Source: Pseudonocardia acidicola (lineage in GTDB: Bacteria; Actinomycetota; Actinomycetes; Mycobacteriales; Pseudonocardiaceae). From it: 64,000 nt of DNA. Under the pieces are notes generated by a model. The model was given only the letters and a program-made list of their open reading frames with translations. It was not told the DNA's origin and made no database searches. The position numbers and the translations under genes were made by a program. The DNA is taken from positions 30,476-94,475 of the forward strand of contig NZ_JAAXLA010000021.1 of assembly GCF_012911935.1 (NCBI RefSeq). The letters are read 5' to 3'. Below are positions 59,305 to 64,000 of the stretch, piece after piece. Position 1 is the first letter of the stretch; every line of letters begins with the position of its first letter.

Positions 59305-61512
59305 GTGGCGCTGGCTCTGTACCGGAAGTACCGTCCGGCGAAGTTCGCCGACGTCGTCGGGCAGGAACACGTCACCGAGCCCCTTGGGGTGGCCCTGTCC
59401 GCGGGCCGGATCAACCACGCGTACCTGTTCTCCGGGCCCCGGGGCTGTGGGAAGACCTCCTCGGCGCGGATCCTGGCCCGCTCGCTGAACTGCGAGCTCG
59501 GCCCCACGCCCGATCCGTGCGGTGTGTGTCCCTCGTGTGTGGGGCTGGCCCCGGAGGGGCCCGGCTCGATCGACGTGGTGGAGCTCGACGCGGCCTCGCA
59601 CGGCGGCGTCGACGACGCCCGCGAGCTCCGGGACCGGGCGTTCTACGCGCCCGCCGAGTCGCGTTACCGGGTGTTCATCGTCGACGAGGCGCACATGGTC
59701 ACGACGCAGGGCTTCAACGCTCTGCTGAAGATCGTCGAGGAGCCGCCGGACCACCTGGTCTTCGTCTTCGCCACCACCGAGCCCGACAAGGTGCTGCCGA
59801 CCATCCGCTCGCGCACGCACCACTACCCGTTCCGGCTCATCCCGCCGGGCACCCTGCGCAAGCTGCTGGAACGCATCTGCGAGGACGAGGGTGCCGTGGT
59901 CGCCCCCGCGGTGTACCCGCTGGTCATCCGGGCAGGGGGTGGTTCCGCTCGCGACACCCTGTCCGTCCTCGACCAGCTGCTCGCCGGGGCGGGGCCGGAG
60001 GGCGTGACCTACGAGCGGGCCGTGGCGCTGCTCGGGGTCACCGACGCCGCGATCATCGACGACGTGGTCGACGCGCTCGCCGCGGGCGACCGGGCCGCGG
60101 TCTACGAGGCGATCGACCGGCTCGTCGAGGCCGGGCACGACCCGCGCCGGTTCGCGGCCGACCTGCTGCAGCGGCTGCGCGATCTGACGCTGTTGCACGC
60201 GGTGCCGGAGGCGGCTGCGCGTGGGTTGGTCGACACCGCCGACGACGAGGTGGCCCGGATGACCGAGCAGGCCGCGAAGCTCGGCCCGGCCACGCTGACC
60301 CGCTACGGCGAGATCCTGCACAGCGGGCTGACGGAGATGCGCGGTGCGACCGCGCCCCGGCTGCTGCTGGAGCTGCTGTGCGCCCGGATGCTGCTGCCGG
60401 CGGCCACGACGAGCGACGCCGGGCTGCTCGAGCGGCTGGAACGGATGGAGCGGCGGATCTCGATCGCGCCGGAGCCCGGAACGGCGCGCGAGGCCGGGGG
60501 CGCCGCTCCCTCCGCCGACGAGGCCCCGCCCGCGGGGCGGCGCACGTTCGTCCGGCCGGCCGCGCGCGCCGCCGCTGCCACGGCGGAACCCCCCGCCGCA
60601 GCTGCGGTGACCCCACCCGCCGACCGCACGCCGGCAGCGCCCGATGAGGCCGCCGGGAGTGTTCCGGCCGAGCGCCGGCCGGACGGTGCGCAGCGGGATG
60701 CGGCGGACCGATCCGCGGCACCGGGTGCACCTGCCGCCGCCGGCGATCCCGCGGAACCGCCCGCCGGGCCGCAGAACTCCGGGCAGCGCCCGGCCGCACC
60801 GGAGACCGACCGGCCCGTGACTGCGCCGCCGCGGGCCCCGGAGCGCGGTTCAGCTGAACCGCCCGCCCGGCCCCGTCCCGCTGAGCCGGAGCCGGTCCGG
60901 CCCGAGCCCGAGGCGTCCGCGGAGCGGGGCGAGCCCGTGGCCGTGCCGCCCGCCGCCCTCGACGCCGCCGCGGTCCGCCGGGTCTGGCCGGAGATCCTCG
61001 CCGCCGCCAAGCAGCGCAAGATGCGCACGCACGCGCTGCTCGTCACGGCGACGGTCCGGGCGGTGGCCGACGACACCCTCGTGCTCGGCACCGGGACCGC
61101 GGCTCTGGCCCGGCTGCTGTCCGAGCAGAGCAACCTCGAGGTGATCGCCGATTCGCTGCATGCTGTCCTGGGGGTGCAGTGGCGGGTGCGCTGTGAACAC
61201 GGCGACGCCCCGGCCCAGCCCGCGGCCGCCCGCGGCCGCCCGCAGTCGGCGCCGCAGCAGCCGGCGCCGCGTCGCTCGAACCGCCCGGAGACCTCACGCC
61301 CGGAGCCGCGCCGGCGTTCCGCCCCCGACGACGGCATCCCGCTCCCGCCCGAGCCGCCCGCCGACGAGCCGCCGCCCGACGACGAGGAGTCGATGATGGC
61401 GGAGGCCGCCGCCGACGCCCGGGGCGAACCGGTCGCCCGCCGGGATCCGGAGGAGGCGGCGATCGAGCTGCTCAGCTCGGAGCTGGGCGCGCGGACCATC
61501 GACCAGCGCTGA
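59305..61512 (+). CDS. dnaX: DNA polymerase III subunits gamma and tau
   Basis: 735-residue clamp-loader ATPase of the replisome. GTG 59305 gives the classic start ALALYRKYRPAKFADVVGQE; Walker A is SGPRGCGKTSSARIL (43-57); the zinc site is Cys63 with CGVCPSC (72-78); Walker B/sensor parts are FIVDEAHMVTTQGFNALLKI and FATTEPDKVLPTIRSRTHHY. From about 390 to 560 the chain is Pro/Ala-rich linker; the tau C-terminal domain (about 560-640) has VRRVWPEILAAAKQRKMRT. The longer open frame from 58804 runs through the tRNA and SRP RNA and is not real. Confidence 0.96.
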   Translation: MALALYRKYRPAKFADVVGQEHVTEPLGVALSAGRINHAYLFSGPRGCGKTSSARILARSLNCELGPTPDPCGVCPSCVGLAPEGPGSIDVVELDAASHGGVDDARELRDRAFYAPAESRYRVFIVDEAHMVTTQGFNALLKIVEEPPDHLVFVFATTEPDKVLPTIRSRTHHYPFRLIPPGTLRKLLERICEDEGAVVAPAVYPLVIRAGGGSARDTLSVLDQLLAGAGPEGVTYERAVALLGVTDAAIIDDVVDALAAGDRAAVYEAIDRLVEAGHDPRRFAADLLQRLRDLTLLHAVPEAAARGLVDTADDEVARMTEQAAKLGPATLTRYGEILHSGLTEMRGATAPRLLLELLCARMLLPAATTSDAGLLERLERMERRISIAPEPGTAREAGGAAPSADEAPPAGRRTFVRPAARAAAATAEPPAAAAVTPPADRTPAAPDEAAGSVPAERRPDGAQRDAADRSAAPGAPAAAGDPAEPPAGPQNSGQRPAAPETDRPVTAPPRAPERGSAEPPARPRPAEPEPVRPEPEASAERGEPVAVPPAALDAAAVRRVWPEILAAAKQRKMRTHALLVTATVRAVADDTLVLGTGTAALARLLSEQSNLEVIADSLHAVLGVQWRVRCEHGDAPAQPAAARGRPQSAPQQPAPRRSNRPETSRPEPRRRSAPDDGIPLPPEPPADEPPPDDEESMMAEAAADARGEPVARRDPEEAAIELLSSELGARTIDQR

Positions 61513-61588
61513 CAGCCGGGCGCGGTCGCTCCGGAGGTACACCCTCGGCGGCGGTGCCCGCCCCAGGGTCGCGGGTGCCGCCTTTGCG

Positions 61589-61594
61589 TAGGCT
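61589..61594 (+). promoter_or_regulatory. -10 hexamer, leaderless ctpE-like gene
   Basis: TAGGCT ends eight bases before ATG 61603. Confidence 0.45.
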
Positions 61595-61602
61595 CGGGTG
61601 AC

Positions 61603-63966
61603 ATGTCGACCGCCCAGGGGCCGCTCGCTGAACCGCGTACGGAACCGGACGTCCGGACCGGCCTGACCGCCGACCAGGTCGCCGAACGCAAGGCCGCCGG
61701 CCTCACCAACGACGTTCCGACCCGGGCCGGTCGCACCGTCGGCGAGATCGTCCGCACCAACGTGTTCACCCGCTTCAATGCGATTGTCGGCGTGCTGTTC
61801 GCGATCATCCTGGTGATCGGCCCGATCCAGGACGGGCTGTTCGGCTTCGTCATCCTGATCAACACCGGCATCGGGATCGTCCAGGAGTTGCGGGCCAAGC
61901 GCACCCTGGAGCGGCTCGCGATCATCGGGGAGGCGCGGCCACGGGTGCGCCGGGACGGTGCCGTCGCCGAGCTCTCGCCGAGCGCGGTGGTGCTCGACGA
62001 CGTGATCGAGCTGGGACCCGGTGACAAGATCGTCGTCGACGGGGTGGTGCTGGCCGCCGAGGGCCTCGAGGTCGACGAGTCACTGCTCACGGGTGAGTCC
62101 GATCCCGTGCACAAGCAGGTCGGCGACCCGGTGCTGTCCGGCAGTTTCGTGGCCGCCGGCAGCGGCGCGCAGCAGGCCACCAAGGTCGGCCGGCAGGCCT
62201 ACGCGGCCCAGCTGGCCGAGGAGGCCAGCCGGTTCACCCTGGTCGACTCCGAACTGCGGTCCGGGATCAACAAGATCCTCAAGATCATCACGTACCTGCT
62301 GGTCCCGGCGGCCGCATTGATCATCTACAGCCAGTTCCGGACCGTCGGTGCCGATCTGCACGACGCGCTGCGCGGGATGGTGGCGGCGCTGGTGCCGATG
62401 GTGCCCGAGGGGCTCGTGCTGCTGACCAGCATCGCGTTCGCGGTCGGTGTGGTCCGGCTCGGCAAGCGCCGGTGCCTGGTCCAGGAACTGCCCGCGATGG
62501 AGGGCCTGGCCCGCGTCGACACCGTGTGCGCGGACAAGACCGGGACACTCACCGAGAACGGCATGCGGCTGGCCCGGATCGTCACCGTCGACGGACTCGA
62601 CGAGCAGTCCGTTCGCGCAGCGCTGGGGGCGCTCGGGGTCGCCGACCCACGGCCCAACGCGAGTCTTGTCGCCGTTGCCGAGTGGTGCCCGTCGCCGGGC
62701 TGGGCGCCCACCGCGACCGCGCCCTTCTCCTCCGCCCGCAAGTGGAGCGGGGCGAGCTTCGACGGCCACGGCGACTGGGTGCTCGGCGCGCCCGACGTGC
62801 TGCTCGCCGAGGGCCGCCCGGAGCGGGCCGAGGCCGAGCGGATCGGCGCCGAAGGGCTGCGGGTGCTGCTGCTGGGCCGCAGCGACCGGCCCGTCGACGA
62901 CGCCGACGCGCCGGGCACAGTGACACCCGCCGCGCTGGTCGTGCTGGAGCAGAAGGTCCGGCCCGAGGCGGCCGGCACGCTGCGCTACTTCGCCGAGCAG
63001 GACGTCGAGGTCAAGGTCATCTCCGGGGACAACGCGGTCTCGGTCGGCGCGGTCGCAGCGTCGCTGGACCTGCCCCACGCGCGGACCCCGGTCGACGCCC
63101 GCGAACTGCCCACCGAGCCCGCCGCGCTCGCCGACGAGGTGGAGCGCGCGACCGTGTTCGGCCGGGTCACCCCGGCGCAGAAGCGCGACATGGTCGGCGC
63201 ACTGCAGTCCCGCGGGCGCAGCGTCGCGATGACCGGTGACGGCGTCAACGACGTGCTCGCGCTCAAGGACGCCGACATCGGGGTGGCGATGGGTTCGGGC
63301 AGCCCGGCCACCCGCGCGGTCGCCCAGATCGTGCTGCTGGACAACTCCTTCGCCACCCTCCCGTACGTCGTCGCCGAGGGTCGGCGGGTGATCGGCAACA
63401 TCGAGCGGGTCGCGAACCTGTTCCTCACCAAGACCGTCTATTCGGTGCTGCTGGCCATCGTCATCGGCGCGGTCGGGGTGCCGTTCCCGTTCCTGCCCCG
63501 CCACCTCACGCTGATCGGCGCGCTGACCATCGGCATCCCGGCGTTCTTCCTGGCACTGGCGCCGAACACCGAGCGGGCGCGGACGGGCTTCGTGCGCCGG
63601 GTGCTGCGGTTGGCCACGCCGTCCGGGGTGATCGCCGGGGCGGGCACCGTCGTGACCTACCTGCTCGTGCTCGGCGACGCGTCGGCGACGCCGGTCCAGC
63701 AGAGCACTGCGGCGGTCGTGACGCTGTACCTGATCGCGCTCTGGGTGCTGGTCGCGGTCGCCCGGCCGTTCGTGTGGTGGAAGGCGGTCCTGGTGGCGGC
63801 CTCCGCGGCCGCGTTCGCGCACGCGCTGTTCTCGCCGTTCGTCCTCGGTGCGCGGTTCTGGGAGCTCGACCCTGGCCACCTCCCGACGATGCTGACCGCG
63901 CTCACCGTGGCCGTGGTCGGGGCGTTCCTCGTCGAAGTGGGGCGCTTCGCGCTCGTGCGCGGATAA
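61603..63966 (+). CDS. ctpE: cation-transporting P-type ATPase, CtpE family (calcium uptake)
   Basis: 787-residue membrane P-type ATPase closely resembling mycobacterial CtpE, which imports Ca2+. Actuator motif LLTGESDPV (about 161-169); the fourth-helix signature [11 protein letters not shown]; phosphorylation site Asp311 in [12 protein letters not shown]; hinge [20 protein letters not shown] (about 545-564). Ten or so membrane segments, including two N-terminal (about 57-95), two middle (225-285) and a C-terminal group (about 610-785). No cytosolic metal-binding domains, so not a heavy-metal CPx pump. It ends 34 bases before the window edge. Confidence 0.92.
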   Translation: MSTAQGPLAEPRTEPDVRTGLTADQVAERKAAGLTNDVPTRAGRTVGEIVRTNVFTRFNAIVGVLFAIILVIGPIQDGLFGFVILINTGIGIVQELRAKRTLERLAIIGEARPRVRRDGAVAELSPSAVVLDDVIELGPGDKIVVDGVVLAAEGLEVDESLLTGESDPVHKQVGDPVLSGSFVAAGSGAQQATKVGRQAYAAQLAEEASRFTLVDSELRSGINKILKIITYLLVPAAALIIYSQFRTVGADLHDALRGMVAALVPMVPEGLVLLTSIAFAVGVVRLGKRRCLVQELPAMEGLARVDTVCADKTGTLTENGMRLARIVTVDGLDEQSVRAALGALGVADPRPNASLVAVAEWCPSPGWAPTATAPFSSARKWSGASFDGHGDWVLGAPDVLLAEGRPERAEAERIGAEGLRVLLLGRSDRPVDDADAPGTVTPAALVVLEQKVRPEAAGTLRYFAEQDVEVKVISGDNAVSVGAVAASLDLPHARTPVDARELPTEPAALADEVERATVFGRVTPAQKRDMVGALQSRGRSVAMTGDGVNDVLALKDADIGVAMGSGSPATRAVAQIVLLDNSFATLPYVVAEGRRVIGNIERVANLFLTKTVYSVLLAIVIGAVGVPFPFLPRHLTLIGALTIGIPAFFLALAPNTERARTGFVRRVLRLATPSGVIAGAGTVVTYLLVLGDASATPVQQSTAAVVTLYLIALWVLVAVARPFVWWKAVLVAASAAAFAHALFSPFVLGARFWELDPGHLPTMLTALTVAVVGAFLVEVGRFALVRG

Positions 63967-64000
63967 CGCTGTTCCGGCGACTATTTCCGCGCACGAGCGC

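Overview
The window is high-GC actinobacterial DNA, most like Pseudonocardia or another member of the Pseudonocardiaceae. This rests on strong third-position GC, many GTG starts, F420-type LLM oxidoreductases, a Ku/LigD-type end-joining pair, a CtpE-type P-ATPase, tRNA adenosine deaminase with its actinobacterial partner, and a small bacterial SRP RNA next to dnaX. Genus assignment is inference. A parS-like 16-mer (33303-33318), a tight group of three DnaA-box-like 9-mers (51689-51721) and dnaX suggest that the window lies in the origin-proximal part of the chromosome.

Layout. 1-4.6 kb: the end of an MFS importer with an ornithine cyclodeaminase homologue, a truncated HAD hydrolase, an LPG-synthase/flippase-like membrane protein and the tail of a dead LLM oxidoreductase. 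4.6-15.0 kb: a complete phenylacetyl-CoA catabolic locus, with paaK-paaZ on one strand, paaG-tetR divergent from them, and paaABCDE further on. Palindromes resembling PaaR operators lie in both promoter regions, and a Pro/Ala/Ser-rich membrane-anchored ORF separates the two halves. 15-19.6 kb: a 2-hydroxyacid dehydrogenase, a DUF6069-like membrane protein, an LLM oxidoreductase and a NarL-type two-component pair, with two related inverted repeats at the promoters.

19.7-30.0 kb is the least explained and most interesting block. It holds a GT-C-like polytopic membrane protein, a cytochrome-b561/molybdopterin oxidoreductase fusion with its own OmpR-type two-component system, a DUF2064 nucleotidyl/glycosyltransferase, a GT2 glycosyltransferase, an epimerase with an inserted Cys-rich loop, and an 865-residue adenylation / carrier / acyltransferase-3 fusion preceded by an iron-box-like sequence. 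I read it as a candidate undescribed cell-envelope glycan or lipid modification system, partly iron-controlled.

30-43.6 kb: mostly housekeeping and repair genes. These include a pyrimidine-dimer glycosylase homologue, an MFS transporter, a nucleoside phosphorylase, parS and a wrecked nei gene, a VOC protein, an LCP ligase, ku and an ATP-dependent ligase, an Rv0909-like antitoxin, a glycolipid-binding-like protein, prephenate dehydrogenase, an amidase, an M20 hydrolase, tadA and tRNA-Ser(CGA). 43.7-49.6 kb is an accessory, decayed region beginning at the tRNA 3' end. It contains integrase, NmrA-like and metallo-beta-lactamase remnants, together with an intact beta-carbonic anhydrase, an epoxide hydrolase, a membrane protein with two C-x2-C/His motifs and an AraC regulator.

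49.7-64 kb: an ECF sigma factor with a YCII partner, phoU, a VanZ-RDD membrane protein, a frameshifted SMR transporter, a GAF/Fis-type regulator, OsmC, a potassium channel, a multiply frameshifted formate/nitrite transporter, tRNA-Ser(GGA), SRP RNA, dnaX and ctpE. Nine ORFs across the window have a TANNNT hexamer 6-8 nt before the start codon, as expected for leaderless mRNAs; a tenth, very small ORF has the same arrangement.
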